In this document: positions 41,618-50,466 of the stretch, one piece after another
Layout of the letters: each line of letters begins with the position of its first letter
How positions within the stretch are numbered: the stretch's first letter is position 1
Source of the DNA: Curtobacterium sp. PhB115
GTDB lineage: Bacteria > Actinomycetota > Actinomycetes > Actinomycetales > Microbacteriaceae
Length of the DNA stretch: 64,000 nucleotides
Assembly: GCF_003752025.1 (NCBI RefSeq)
Contig: NZ_RJKR01000013.1
Coordinates: 1 to 64,000 of the forward strand
Direction of reading: 5' to 3'
Notes under the pieces: model-generated
The model's input: the letters and a program-made list of their open reading frames with translations, nothing else
Databases searched by the model: none
What the model was told of the DNA's origin: nothing
Made by a program: the position numbers and the translations under genes

Positions 41618-42562
41618 GTGCCCGAGATGATGCACCGCACGCAGCGGGAGATCAGGACCCGTGAGCCCGCCGAGGCTGCGGACGCGTTGTCGACGACCCA
41701 CGTCACGGACGGACTGACCGTCGAACGCTCCGGGGCGGAGTTCCTGTTCGAGGAGCGGGTGCGCGGCAGTGAACTGCTCTGCCTCGAGTCGACGAGCTGC
41801 GCCGGGGTCGTCAGCGGTGCGGTGCAGCCCGGGTCCTCGATGCTGATCGTCTGGATGAAGTCCGGGGTCGGGCACGTCGACGACGACCCCGTGAAGATCG
41901 GCCGTCCACTTCTCTACCGCCAGGACCCGCAGCGGATCCGGTGGGCCGACTTCCAGCAGGACGCCCTGCGCATCGACCGCGAGACGGTGGAGCAGGTCGC
42001 CGCCGAGCGCGGCGACTGGGCTCCGGGCCCGCTCGAGTTCCGGCCCCGGCACGTGCCGGAGGGTCCCGAGCTCGCCGCCTGGTGGCTGATGGTGCGATCC
42101 GTCGCCGAACACGTCCTGCGCGGGCCGTCCGAGGTGTCGGCGGCGCAGGAGCGGGAACTCACCCGCTTCGCCGCTGCGGGCCTGCTGACCGCGATCCCGC
42201 ACTGGCCGGTCGGGCAGCACGAGCAGCCGCTCGCGTCGACGGCGCGGTTCGCCCGGGCCGAGGCGTTCCTGCTCGAGCACGCGACCGAGCAGATCACCGT
42301 CGACGACGTCGCCGAGGCCTCCGGGCTGAGCGTCCGTGGGCTGCAGGCAGCGTTCCAGCGGCACCACGGGATCACGCCGACGATGTACCTCCGGTGGATC
42401 CGGCTCCTGCTGGCGCGCGAACAACTGCAGTCCGGCGACGACCGCAGTGTCGCGGAGATCGCACGGGACGCCGGGTTCGCGCACCTCGGGCGGTTCGCCG
42501 GCAGCTACCGCAAGGAGTTCGGCGAGCTGCCACGGCAGACCTGGCAGACCGCGCGGGAGTGA
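41618..42562 (+). CDS. AraC-family transcriptional regulator
   Basis: 314 residues. The N-terminal about 190 residues resemble the AraC-binding-like cupin domain (EFLFEERVRGSELLCLEST). The C-terminal double helix-turn-helix is RAEAFLLEHATEQITVDDVAEASGLSVRGLQAAFQRHHGITPTMYLRWIRLLLAREQL...SVAEIARDAGFAHLGRFAGSYRKEFGELP. GTG at 41618 is seven bases after AAGGA. No inducer can be inferred; the neighbouring small paralogues or the VOC protein gene are possible targets. Confidence 0.85.
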   Translation: MPEMMHRTQREIRTREPAEAADALSTTHVTDGLTVERSGAEFLFEERVRGSELLCLESTSCAGVVSGAVQPGSSMLIVWMKSGVGHVDDDPVKIGRPLLYRQDPQRIRWADFQQDALRIDRETVEQVAAERGDWAPGPLEFRPRHVPEGPELAAWWLMVRSVAEHVLRGPSEVSAAQERELTRFAAAGLLTAIPHWPVGQHEQPLASTARFARAEAFLLEHATEQITVDDVAEASGLSVRGLQAAFQRHHGITPTMYLRWIRLLLAREQLQSGDDRSVAEIARDAGFAHLGRFAGSYRKEFGELPRQTWQTARE

Positions 42563-42625
42563 TCGGCGTCTGCGAGGATGAGCGCACCGCGGGCGACGGC
42601 GCCCGCGCTCACGAGGGAGTCCACC

Positions 42626-43042
42626 ATGTCCGTGCGTCTGAACCCGTACCTCGGTTTCCGTTCCGGGGCTCGCGAAGCCCTCGAGTTCTACCACTCGGTG
42701 TTCCACGGTGACCTCACCGTCGGCACCTTCGGTGAAGCCGGCATGAGCCAGGACCCGGCCGACGCCGACAAGGTCATGCACGGGCAGCTCGAGGGCGAGA
42801 ACGGCCTGCTGCTCATGGCGTCGGACGCGCCGACGGGCATGACGACGCCGTCGGAGAGCACCATCTCGCTCTCGCTCAGCGGTGACGACGAGGAAGCCCT
42901 CACCCGTTACTGGAACGGGCTGGCGGACGGTGCGACGATCATCGAGCCGCTCACGACGGCGCCGTGGGGCGACACGTTCGGGATGCTCACCGACCGGTAC
43001 CGGGTGTCCTGGCTGGTGAACATCAGCGGGACGGCGTCCTGA
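42626..43042 (+). CDS. VOC/PhnB-like protein
   Basis: 138 residues of the glyoxalase/bleomycin-resistance fold, PhnB branch (start SVRLNPYLGFRSGAREALEFYHSVFHGDLTVGTF, then VMHGQLEGENGLLLMASD and the C-terminal WGDTFGMLTDRYRVSWLVN). No obvious catalytic set. ATG at 42626 follows GAGGGAG. Its last 20 bases overlap the end of the convergent methyltransferase-like gene. Confidence 0.83.
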   Translation: MSVRLNPYLGFRSGAREALEFYHSVFHGDLTVGTFGEAGMSQDPADADKVMHGQLEGENGLLLMASDAPTGMTTPSESTISLSLSGDDEEALTRYWNGLADGATIIEPLTTAPWGDTFGMLTDRYRVSWLVNISGTAS

Positions 43043-43982
43043 CGGCGACACCTCGCACCGAGGCGGCGATCGGCCACCGCGGAACCCAGCACCGCACCGC
43101 GTCCGCGTAGCGCCGGAAGTCGTCGCCGAACCGGCGCTCCAGGTCGGCCTCCTCGAGCGGCCGGACGACGCAGTTCCAGACGATCGAGCCCACGAGCGCG
43201 TAGACGACGACCATCCACGACCCGAGGAGCAGCCCGACGGCGACGCCCTGGGCGATCCCTGCGAGTGCCATCGGGTTCCGCACCGACCGGTACGGGCCGG
43301 CGACCACCAGGCGGTTGGCGCTTGCGGAGGGCAGCGGGGTCCCGGCACCCTTCGTCGACATCGCGGCCGCCGACGCGATGCCGAGCGCGCTGGCGGCCAC
43401 GAGCACCACCAGGCCGACGACGACCAGGGTGACGGCGATCGGACCAGGCAGCGTCGGGTGCAGCCGCCAGCGGTGCTCGGCGAACGCGATGACCACCGGG
43501 AACACCCCGAGGAACAGGCCCCAGAACACGACGATCTGCCCGACGGTCGCGAGGACGTGCCGCGATCGGGCGGCCCCGGGGTCGGCGGTGCGGAACCGCA
43601 GCGGACCGGAGGTGAGCAACTCGGTCGGCACCCGGCCGAGCAGGACGAGCGCGAGAGCCAGCCCCGACCCGACCGTCGCCACGGTCATCACGACGACGCC
43701 CCACCCGGCCTCGGTGGTGACGGTCGCCCAGACGGCGAGTGCGACCAGGACGACGGCGGTCCAGATGGTGGCGACGACCGCCGCGACCCGGCCGATCCGC
43801 GCGGGGGACAGGGCGGCGACGGCGGACGCGACGACGAAGAGCGGGACGTCGAACGCCGCAACGGTGACGGGGTCGAGCGAGCCGAGGGTCAGTGTCCGCA
43901 CGCCGGGCACGGTCGCGACGGCGATCCACCAGACGGCGCCGCCGAGTGCCTGCAGTGCGAAGTACAGCCGGCCCCGGGACAC
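43023..43982 (-). CDS. Isoprenylcysteine-methyltransferase-like membrane protein
   Basis: 319 residues with about seven membrane segments. The C-terminal part has the ICMT/PEMT-type SAM-binding region GPYRSVRNPMALAGI and EEADLERRFGDDFRRYADAVRCWVPR, as in NnrU/ICMT-like proteins. The longer hydrophobic N-terminus is not part of that domain. GTG at 43982 is six bases after TAGCGT (43994-43989; leaderless). The target of methylation, if any, is unknown. Confidence 0.75.
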   Translation of the reverse strand: MSRGRLYFALQALGGAVWWIAVATVPGVRTLTLGSLDPVTVAAFDVPLFVVASAVAALSPARIGRVAAVVATIWTAVVLVALAVWATVTTEAGWGVVVMTVATVGSGLALALVLLGRVPTELLTSGPLRFRTADPGAARSRHVLATVGQIVVFWGLFLGVFPVVIAFAEHRWRLHPTLPGPIAVTLVVVGLVVLVAASALGIASAAAMSTKGAGTPLPSASANRLVVAGPYRSVRNPMALAGIAQGVAVGLLLGSWMVVVYALVGSIVWNCVVRPLEEADLERRFGDDFRRYADAVRCWVPRWPIAASVRGVAVRTPSR

Positions 43983-44005
43983 GGCAGCACGCTAGCAGTG
44001 CGGCA

Positions 44006-44064
44006 CTTCGTGAGCAGGAATGGTCGGGACGCCACGCGCCACTCCACCATTTCTGCTCACGAAG
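44006..44064 (-). terminator. Hairpin terminator of the SDR gene (family 4)
   Basis: Arms CTTCGTGAGCAGGAATGGT (44006-44024) and ACCATTTCTGCTCACGAAG (44046-44064), one mismatch in 19. It lies downstream of the SDR stop and shares the GTGAGCAG / CTGCTCAC ends with the sigma-factor terminator at 37704. Between it and the SDR gene, 44065-44115 is a GCGCGG low-complexity run. Confidence 0.65.
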
Positions 44065-44120
44065 CGCGGCGCGCGGCGCGGCGCGGCGCGGCGCGCGGCG
44101 GCCTCCGCGCCGCCCGCGCC

Positions 44121-45020
44121 TCACGGCGTGACCATGCCGCCGTTCACGTTGAGGGTCTCGCCGGCGACGTAGCTCGACTCCTGCGACGCCAGGAACACGT
44201 ACGCGGGCGCCAGCTCGGCCGGCTGCGCCGCACGCCCCATCGGCGACTCGCTGCTGCCGAACTCCGGCAGCGTCGACGGGTCCACGCCACCGCTCGGCTG
44301 CAGCACCGTCCAGGTCGGCCCCGGCGCGACGATGTTGACGCGGATCCCGCGCTCGATGAGGGCCTGCGACAACCCCTTCGACAGGTTGTTGATCGCACCC
44401 TTCGACGCCGCGTAGTCGAGCCGGTCGGGGGCGGGCTGGTACGCCTCCATCGAAGCCGTCGTGGTGATCGTCGACCCCGGCTCGAGGTGCGGCAGCGCTG
44501 CCCGCACGAGCCGGAACAACCCGAAGACGTTCACGTCGAACGTCGCCTCGAACTGGTCGTCGGTGAGCTCGAGCACGTCGGGTTGCCACCGCTGCTTGCC
44601 GGCGACGCTGACGAGCGCGTCGACGCCGCCGAGTCCGGCGACGGCCTGGTCGACGAGTTCCTGCGCGTACGCCTTGTCGCGCAGGTCGCCGGGGATCGCC
44701 ACCGCGGTGCGCCCGGCGGCACGGATCTGCTCGATCACGTGGTCGGCGTCGGACTGCTCCTCGGGCAGGTAGGCGAGGGCGACGTCGGCGCCTTCGCGCG
44801 CGAACGCGATCGCGACGGCACCGCCGATCCCCGAGTCGGCGCCGGTGATCAGGGCCTTGCGGCCGGCGAGCCGGCCGGTGCCCCGGTACGTCGTCTCGCC
44901 CAGGTCCGGGATCGGGTCCATCTCGGACTGGAGGCCCGGCTCGGCTTGCGTCTGCGGCTTCGGCTGGACATCGGGGTAGCGAGTGCGGGGGTCGCCGTGT
45001 TCGTACTGGTCGATGGGCAT
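44121..45020 (-). CDS. SDR oxidoreductase, general-stress (YhdF/YghA-like) type
   Basis: 299 residues. A 45-residue polar N-terminal extension (YPDVQPKPQTQAEPGL) precedes the Rossmann motif ALITGADSGIGGAVAIAF; the catalytic pair is in LDYAASKGAINNL. The extension plus SDR core is the pattern of stress-induced aldehyde/diol reductases such as YhdF and YghA. ATG at 45020 has AGGAGG. It is 11 bp downstream of the zinc alcohol dehydrogenase gene, so the two form an operon. Confidence 0.88.
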   Translation of the reverse strand: MPIDQYEHGDPRTRYPDVQPKPQTQAEPGLQSEMDPIPDLGETTYRGTGRLAGRKALITGADSGIGGAVAIAFAREGADVALAYLPEEQSDADHVIEQIRAAGRTAVAIPGDLRDKAYAQELVDQAVAGLGGVDALVSVAGKQRWQPDVLELTDDQFEATFDVNVFGLFRLVRAALPHLEPGSTITTTASMEAYQPAPDRLDYAASKGAINNLSKGLSQALIERGIRVNIVAPGPTWTVLQPSGGVDPSTLPEFGSSESPMGRAAQPAELAPAYVFLASQESSYVAGETLNVNGGMVTP

Positions 45021-45031
45021 GCGGTGTCCTC

Positions 45032-46261
45032 CTAGACGGTCGCGGTCGGGGTCAGCTCGACCTTCACCCAGCCCGGCTCGCGCCGGTCGAAGGCTTCGTA
45101 GGCCTCGATCGCCGAGGCGATCGGCTCGTGCTCGGTGATGAGTGCGGTGGGGTCGAACTGCCCGGCAGCCACCATGTCGATGAGGGGCGGCGTGACCGAG
45201 TGGTGGTCGCAGTTCCCCATCCGGATGGTGAGGTTCTTGAGCATCGCCTCGCCGATCGGGTAGTGCTCGGCGGTCGGTCCGTAGACGCCGATGATGCCGA
45301 TGCGGCCGTACTTCGCGACGCTCGCCACCGCCCAGCGGGCCGCCTGCGAGGGGCCGTCGCCGGGCTTCCACTGCTGCGCCTCGCCGAACCCGTCGGGCGA
45401 GGCGTCGGGTGCGACGGCGGCGACCTCCGCGTCGAACGCCGCGGCCTGGTCGGCGTCGACCGCCGCCGGCCCGCGCTTGGGTCGCTCCGCGTCCACCCCG
45501 ACGGCGTCGATCACGCAGTCCGCACCGATGCCGTCGGTCAGCGACATGATCGCCTCGACGGGGTCCTCGGCGTTGTAGTCGACGACCTCGCAGTGCTGGG
45601 CGAGCGCCGCGGCCAGGCGGGTCTCCTCGCCGTCGACGACGATCACGCGTGCTGCGCCCTGCTTGTACGCGGAGGCTGCCGCGAACTGTCCGACGATGCC
45701 GGCGCCGAACACGACGACGACGTCCCCGCGGGTGACCCCGGCGAGTTCGGCGCCGAACCAGCCGGTCGGGAAGATGTCGGACAGCAGGATCGCCTGCTCG
45801 TCCGAGACCGTGTCGGGCAGCGGGTGCATGGTGTTCCGGGCCCAGGGGACCCGGACGTACTCGGCTTGCATCCCGTTCACCGGACCGGTCGACGCCGGTC
45901 CACCGAAGAACGCGGTACCGGCCTGCGGACCGTTGCTGTTCGAGCGGTCGCACTGCGCGGTCTTGCCCATCCGGCAGTACCGGCAGGCGCCGCACGACAC
46001 GGTCGAGTTGATGACGACGCGGTCGCCGGGGCTGAAGCCGCGGACCGCGTCGCCGACCTCGGTGACGACGCCGACGGCTTCGTGCCCGAGGATGGTGCCC
46101 TCTTCCATCGGCGCCATGGTGCCGCGGACGAAGTGCAGGTCGGTTCCGCAGATCGCGCTGCGGGTGATCCGGACGATCGCGTCCTCCGGGTCCTGGATCG
46201 TCGGCTGTGGGACGTCCTCCAGCCGGATGTCGCCGATGCCGTGCCAGACCACTGCGCGCAT
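45032..46261 (-). CDS. Zinc-dependent alcohol dehydrogenase
   Basis: 409 residues of the medium-chain dehydrogenase family. Catalytic zinc residues are in ITRSAICGTDLHFVRG (Cys), ILGHEAVG (His-Glu) and the structural-zinc lobe CGACRYCRMGKTAQC. The coenzyme fold is VVVVFGAGIVGQFAAAS followed by an acidic residue in VVDGEETR, favouring NAD. The long DAERPKRGPAAVDADQ insertion matches the glutathione-independent formaldehyde dehydrogenase-like branch. ATG 46261 follows GGAAGAGG. Operon with the SDR gene; likely aldehyde/alcohol handling under stress. Confidence 0.88.
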   Translation of the reverse strand: MRAVVWHGIGDIRLEDVPQPTIQDPEDAIVRITRSAICGTDLHFVRGTMAPMEEGTILGHEAVGVVTEVGDAVRGFSPGDRVVINSTVSCGACRYCRMGKTAQCDRSNSNGPQAGTAFFGGPASTGPVNGMQAEYVRVPWARNTMHPLPDTVSDEQAILLSDIFPTGWFGAELAGVTRGDVVVVFGAGIVGQFAAASAYKQGAARVIVVDGEETRLAAALAQHCEVVDYNAEDPVEAIMSLTDGIGADCVIDAVGVDAERPKRGPAAVDADQAAAFDAEVAAVAPDASPDGFGEAQQWKPGDGPSQAARWAVASVAKYGRIGIIGVYGPTAEHYPIGEAMLKNLTIRMGNCDHHSVTPPLIDMVAAGQFDPTALITEHEPIASAIEAYEAFDRREPGWVKVELTPTATV

Positions 46262-46385
46262 GCTGTCGCCTCTTCCTTCTCGTGTGACGGGTACCAGCAA
46301 CCACCGAACTCCGGGCGCGCTGGACCGGCGCAGAGGTGATCCGCTCTGCGCGACCGTCCAGGCCGAGACGGGTTGTCTCGTCCCC

Positions 46386-46721
46386 ATGAGCGACGACGAC
46401 CAGCAGACCCGGGCCGACTTCGACGACGCGGTGAACATGACCGCCTCGGAGCTCCGCAAGTGGCTCGACACCGACGAGTCGAAGAGCGTCGGGCAGAAGT
46501 CGGGCGGGGCGACCGAGTCGACCGGCCACGAGAGCGGTCGGCACATCGTCCGGATCCTCGGCAAGGAGCAGGCCGACTTCACCGACGACGACTACACCCA
46601 CATGCGGAAGGTCGTCGGGTACGTCTCCCGGCACTCGAAGCAGCGCCCGCACGGTGACGTACACGACACCCCGTGGCGGTACTCGCTGATGAACTGGGGC
46701 CACGACCCCGAGAAGCGCTGA
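46386..46721 (+). CDS. DUF3140 protein
   Basis: A 111-residue charged soluble protein matching DUF3140: FDDAVNMTASELRKWLDTDESKSVGQKSG then SGRHIVRILGKEQADFTDDDYTHMRKVVGYVSRHSKQRP and PWRYSLMNWGHDP. The family is small and uncharacterised; the SxxVGxKxGG and KRVxGYVxRH-like parts hint at nucleic-acid or DNA-end binding, but I treat it as unknown. The start is the first good ATG; upstream codons lie in the promoter region of the alcohol dehydrogenase. Confidence 0.85.
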   Translation: MSDDDQQTRADFDDAVNMTASELRKWLDTDESKSVGQKSGGATESTGHESGRHIVRILGKEQADFTDDDYTHMRKVVGYVSRHSKQRPHGDVHDTPWRYSLMNWGHDPEKR

Positions 46722-46758
46722 CGTTCGTCGGCGGCCGCCGGTCAGGCAGAATGGACTC

Positions 46759-46977
46759 GTGAACGAGACGGGCATGCCGCGCTTCCGACGGATCTGGTCG
46801 ACGGTGCAGGTCGGCGTGCTCGCGATCGCCGTGGTCTTCTGCATCGTGATGCTGGTCATCGGGCAGGGGAAGCTCGACCGGGTCTACGCCGTCGCCGCGA
46901 TCTTCTTCGGCCTCGCACTCGTCGGCCACAGCACGTACCTCTGGCTCGTCGCGCGGAGCGCCCGCGACCGTCCCTGA
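46759..46977 (+). CDS. Small two-segment membrane protein
   Basis: 72 residues with two hydrophobic segments (about 16-34 and 42-64). No family recognised. GTG at 46759 lies six bases after CAGAAT (46747-46752), the leaderless spacing. Convergent with the small gene at 47035. Confidence 0.6.
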   Translation: MNETGMPRFRRIWSTVQVGVLAIAVVFCIVMLVIGQGKLDRVYAVAAIFFGLALVGHSTYLWLVARSARDRP

Positions 46978-47034
46978 CGATCGCCGCGGCCCGAGCGCGC
47001 TGAGCCGAGCTGAGCCGAGCGCGCTGGCTCGGAG

Positions 47035-47298
47035 CTACTCGGCGAACCGGAACGCGAGCGGGACGAGCAGCCCCGCCACCCAGACGAGCACCATCACGAG
47101 GGCGCCGACCGCGATGAACCGGCGGCGCCGACGCAGCTTCGGGCTCCGTTCCTCGCCCCACATCTGTGCGCGCACCAGCACCCGGTTCGCCTGCTCGACG
47201 ACCTTGCGGACCTCGGGGTCGTCGAGCTCGAGGGCACCGGACCGGGCGTGTTCGGCGATGACCGTGGCCTCGTCGACGGTGAGGTCGTCCTTGCGCAT
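47035..47298 (-). CDS. Small single-pass membrane protein
   Basis: 87 residues: a charged N-terminal helical region (about 1-55, with MRKDDLTVDEATVIAEHA), a basic stretch KLRRRRRF and one C-terminal membrane segment (about 61-80). A tail-anchored topology is likely. No family recognised. Start chosen at the ATG 47298; a longer form cannot be excluded. Confidence 0.55.
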   Translation of the reverse strand: MRKDDLTVDEATVIAEHARSGALELDDPEVRKVVEQANRVLVRAQMWGEERSPKLRRRRRFIAVGALVMVLVWVAGLLVPLAFRFAE

Positions 47299-47373
47299 GC
47301 TCCATCTTCGCACCGGGTCGAGGGGTACGGCCCGGCTGTGCGGGAACGGACCAGCGGCGCGTACCAAGGACGC

Positions 47374-48336
47374 ATGGGACATCGGTACCGCGGGAAGATC
47401 GTCGTCGTCACCGGAGCATCGAGCGGCATCGGGAGGGCCGCGGCGCACGAGTTCGCCCGGCAGGGCGCGACGCTCGTGCTCGCCGCGCGCGGGCACGACA
47501 GCCTGGAGGCAGCAGCCGCCGAGTGCCGGCAGCTCGGCGTCGAGGCGGTCGCGATCCCGACCGACGTCGCCGACGAGCACCAGGTCAAGGACCTGATCGG
47601 CACGGTGACGAGCCGCTTCGGTCGCATCGACGTCTTCGTCGGGAACGCCGCGCTGTTCGTCTACGGCCTGTTCGAGCAGACCCCCACCGACGCGTTCAAG
47701 CGCGTCGTCGACACGAACCTGTACGGGCACCTCAACGCCGTCACGCACCTGCTGCCGCACTGGAAGCAGCGTGGGAAGGGCACGTACGTGCTCGTCGGGT
47801 CGATCCAGTCCCTGCTCTCGGCGCCGTACCAGTCGGCGTACGTGACGAGCAAGCACGCGGCGCTCGGCTTGATCGACGTCCTCGGTGACGAGTTCGCCGG
47901 CACCGGGATCCGTTTCACCGCGCTGCTGCCGTCGACGATCGACACCCCGATCTACCAGAACGGTGCCAACTACACCGGCAAGACCTCGCACCCGCTGCCG
48001 CCGACGGTCTCCGTCGAGCGTGCTGGACGTGCCGTGGTCCGGGCCGCGACGCACCCGAAGCGCTACCGCTTCGTCGGACGCATCCAGGCATCGCTCGTGC
48101 CGTTGCAGTACGTGTTCCCCGGTCTCTTCCACAAGATCACGAAGCCGATGGTGGAGACCTTCGCACTGCGGGGCAGGGGCGCGCCGACCGACGGCAACCT
48201 CTACGCGCCCGCCGACGCCGCGAACGCGACGAACGGCGGCTGGGTCGCGAAGCGACGGCGCGTCACGCGCCCGCTCGTGTGGCTCGGCATCGCCGCGGCG
48301 GGTGCCGCGGTCGTGCTCGGCCGCTCGCGTCGGTAG
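47374..48336 (+). CDS. SDR-family oxidoreductase with C-terminal membrane anchor
   Basis: 320 residues. The Rossmann motif is IVVVTGASSGIGRAAAHEF, the NNAG-like motif reads VGNAALF, and the catalytic pair is in YQSAYVTSKHAALG. After the SDR core, about 240-300 is a linker and the last about 20 residues are hydrophobic (PLVWLGIAAAGAAVVLG), predicting a membrane-tethered enzyme facing the cytoplasm. Substrate unknown. ATG 47374 follows AAGGA. Downstream begins a composite palindromic repeat. Confidence 0.83.
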   Translation: MGHRYRGKIVVVTGASSGIGRAAAHEFARQGATLVLAARGHDSLEAAAAECRQLGVEAVAIPTDVADEHQVKDLIGTVTSRFGRIDVFVGNAALFVYGLFEQTPTDAFKRVVDTNLYGHLNAVTHLLPHWKQRGKGTYVLVGSIQSLLSAPYQSAYVTSKHAALGLIDVLGDEFAGTGIRFTALLPSTIDTPIYQNGANYTGKTSHPLPPTVSVERAGRAVVRAATHPKRYRFVGRIQASLVPLQYVFPGLFHKITKPMVETFALRGRGAPTDGNLYAPADAANATNGGWVAKRRRVTRPLVWLGIAAAGAAVVLGRSRR

Positions 48337-48350
48337 ACCCACCCGGATGA

Positions 48351-48465
48351 CGGACGGGAGGCGCGGTGTCAGCTGGCACCGCGCCTCCCGTCCGCAGTGT
48401 GCGAGGTTCCCACCCCCGTGACAGGCCGCGTGCGCCGCACAGCGCGCGGATCCTCGCACACTGCG
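48351..48465. repeat. Composite repeat: family 2 hairpin plus family 3 hairpin
   Basis: Left unit: CGGACGGGAGGCGCGGTG (48351-48368) and its exact complement (48377-48394). Right unit: CGCAGTGTGCGAGG (48393-48406) and its exact complement (48452-48465), with a 45-nt interior beginning TTCCCACCCCCGTGAC. The two units abut. The same order and interior recur at 50467-50576. Confidence 0.78.
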
Positions 48466-48545
48466 GTTGATCGATGCGCTCGGCTCCGCGCGACCGGTAG
48501 CATTTCGGTGCGGCGCGTGGGGCGCCTGCGGATGTGGGGGAGCAG

Positions 48546-49781
48546 ATGGCCGACGGCCGAAACGGGGCACGGGTCGAGGTCGACACCGAGGACGCTGCGC
48601 GGGCCCGCTCGACCGCCTCGCGGAGCCACTGGACCACCATCCTCGTCACCGCGTGGATCGTCCTGTTCGTCGTGTTCCTGGTCGTGTCCGTGTACGAGAA
48701 CGCGTTCCGGTACCGCGACGTCGCCGTGTCGTTCTGGATCGGACTCGCGTGGACACTCCCGCCGTTGCTGGTCCTGCACGGCATCCACGCCGTGGTGCTC
48801 CGTCGGGCCGGGATCGGTCGGCTCGCGCCGTTCCGTCGTGCCGCTGCCCGCGTCGTCGCCGCAGCCGAGCAGGCCGGGTTCCCGGAACCGGACCGCGCCG
48901 GGGTCGTGTGGATGCTCCGCTCCCAGGACAACGGTCCGGACCCGGGGACGGGCGAACGCGGACTACCCGACTGGCCGCTCCTGCGCTGGGAGCTGCCGCT
49001 CGTCGCGCCGGCCGCGGATCGCGTGCTCGTCGCCGAGCGGACGGGGCGGCCCGAGCGGACGGTCCTCTCGGTCGTGGCGGTCGCTCCCGACGTGCCGGAT
49101 CGGAGCACGGAACGACCGCGCCGGCTCCGGCACGTCCCGGCGGACGTGGACACGGCCGGCCAGGACGCCGGCACGCTCGTCCTCGGCGCGTACCGCTCGG
49201 ACTCGCCGGCTCCGGTCACCGCGTCGCGCATCGGCGGAGCCCCGGCCGTGCCCGAGGGGTGGGAGTGGCCGCTGTGCGCCGAGCACGACGAGCCGATGCA
49301 GTTCACGGCACAGGTCGAGCACCGTGGCACCCTCGTCAGCGTCTTCGTCTGCCAGTTCGACCCGGGAACGTGCGCGTCGTGGGAGCCGGACCGCGGAGCC
49401 AACGCGGCGTTCGTGTTCACCGGTCGCGCGTTGCGGCAGGCCGGCTCCCCGGTGTCACCGCACGGCGACCCGGACGACTCGGACCCGGTGTGGCCGCCCC
49501 TGCTCCGGGACTCGATGCTGCTCGGACTCGCGGGGGTCGGCGTCGTCGCGGACGACGAGGAGCCCGACCGCGTGGTCGACGCTGCGACGGCCGCCGGGAT
49601 CACGGTCGCGGGCCAGTACGGCGGGCGCCCGGAGTGGATCCAGGACGACGAGACGCCCGACGGTCTGGAGTTCGTCGCGTCGATCGAGCCAGGACCCCTC
49701 GGGTTCGACTTCGGCGACGGCGGACGGGCCTACGTCTTCAGCGACGGCTTCCGCGCCGCGGTGCTCTGGCAGTCCTCGTGA
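48546..49781 (+). CDS. Membrane protein with DUF1963/YwqG-like domain
   Basis: 411 residues: two N-terminal membrane segments (about 30-50 and 62-82), a long cytoplasmic part, and a C-terminal domain resembling DUF1963/YwqG (SRIGGAPAVPEGWEWPLC, then PMQFTAQVEH, then GGRPEWIQDDETPDGLEFVASIE). The WP and GGxPxWIQ motifs are characteristic of that family, whose function is not settled. ATG 48546 has GGGGGAG upstream; GTG 48534 is an alternative. It overlaps nothing and faces the hypothetical gene at 49806. Confidence 0.68.
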   Translation: MADGRNGARVEVDTEDAARARSTASRSHWTTILVTAWIVLFVVFLVVSVYENAFRYRDVAVSFWIGLAWTLPPLLVLHGIHAVVLRRAGIGRLAPFRRAAARVVAAAEQAGFPEPDRAGVVWMLRSQDNGPDPGTGERGLPDWPLLRWELPLVAPAADRVLVAERTGRPERTVLSVVAVAPDVPDRSTERPRRLRHVPADVDTAGQDAGTLVLGAYRSDSPAPVTASRIGGAPAVPEGWEWPLCAEHDEPMQFTAQVEHRGTLVSVFVCQFDPGTCASWEPDRGANAAFVFTGRALRQAGSPVSPHGDPDDSDPVWPPLLRDSMLLGLAGVGVVADDEEPDRVVDAATAAGITVAGQYGGRPEWIQDDETPDGLEFVASIEPGPLGFDFGDGGRAYVFSDGFRAAVLWQSS

Positions 49782-49805
49782 CGACGCAGCATCCCAGGAC
49801 CGTCG

Positions 49806-50441
49806 TCACTCGACGGGCCTCGGGAGCGCCGGGGGACGGGCTCGTGGCGCAGCCGACCCGCCGTGGGTCCACTCGCCGCCGAGCAGGAACGACCGGTCCG
49901 GTTCCGCCGACGCCAGCGCCGTGGGCAGGTCCGTGAGTTCGCCGTGCGGCTCGCCCGTCGGGTCGTCCCAGAGCCCGGCCTCACGGACCACGTCGGTCAC
50001 GTACCGGCCGAGGTCGTCCTCGTCCCAGCTCATCTCGACGAGCTCGTCCAGGCAGAGGTGCACCACCGGGTGCTCCGTCCGATCGGCGACCGACCGGACG
50101 TCCTCCAGGAAGCGGCGAGCGGGCTCCTCGAGCTCGGGGACGGCCGCGACGATGCCGTCGAGCCTGCTGGCGTAGGCCTGTTCGGCGACGGACCACGCCA
50201 CGACGATGTCGGTGACCGGCGGCTCCGGTGCTGCACCCTCGGCCATCGCCTCGGTCAGGCGGGCGCCGTGCGCGGTCCAGAACGCCGCAGGCACGAACCC
50301 GGCCCAGCAGAACGGCAGGAGGTACTGGACCTCCCAGAGCCCCGTGACGGTGGTGCCGGCGTCGTCGCCGGCGGCCGCGGGCGCGACGCCCTCTGCCGGC
50401 TCCGTCGCGGACCGGACGACGCACGTGACCCTGTTCCCCAC
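49806..50441 (-). CDS. Hypothetical acidic protein
   Basis: A 211-residue soluble protein without a recognised domain. The middle (about 75-160) is helical and acidic (AEQAYASRLDGIVAAVPELEEPARRFLEDV, MSWDEDDLGRYVTDVVRE) and the last about 20 residues are Pro/Arg-rich. I chose the GTG at 50441 because TAGCGT (50454-50449) lies seven bases upstream. Another GTG at 50450 falls inside that hexamer. Convergent with the DUF1963-like gene. Confidence 0.6.
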   Translation of the reverse strand: MGNRVTCVVRSATEPAEGVAPAAAGDDAGTTVTGLWEVQYLLPFCWAGFVPAAFWTAHGARLTEAMAEGAAPEPPVTDIVVAWSVAEQAYASRLDGIVAAVPELEEPARRFLEDVRSVADRTEHPVVHLCLDELVEMSWDEDDLGRYVTDVVREAGLWDDPTGEPHGELTDLPTALASAEPDRSFLLGGEWTHGGSAAPRARPPALPRPVE

Positions 50442-50466
50442 GCTGTGCACGCTACCGCGTGGCGGC

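Noticed and set aside
44065..44115. GCGCGG run as a functional repeat array
   Set aside because: Low-complexity sequence with no fixed period; noted only as unstable filler between the hairpin and the SDR stop.
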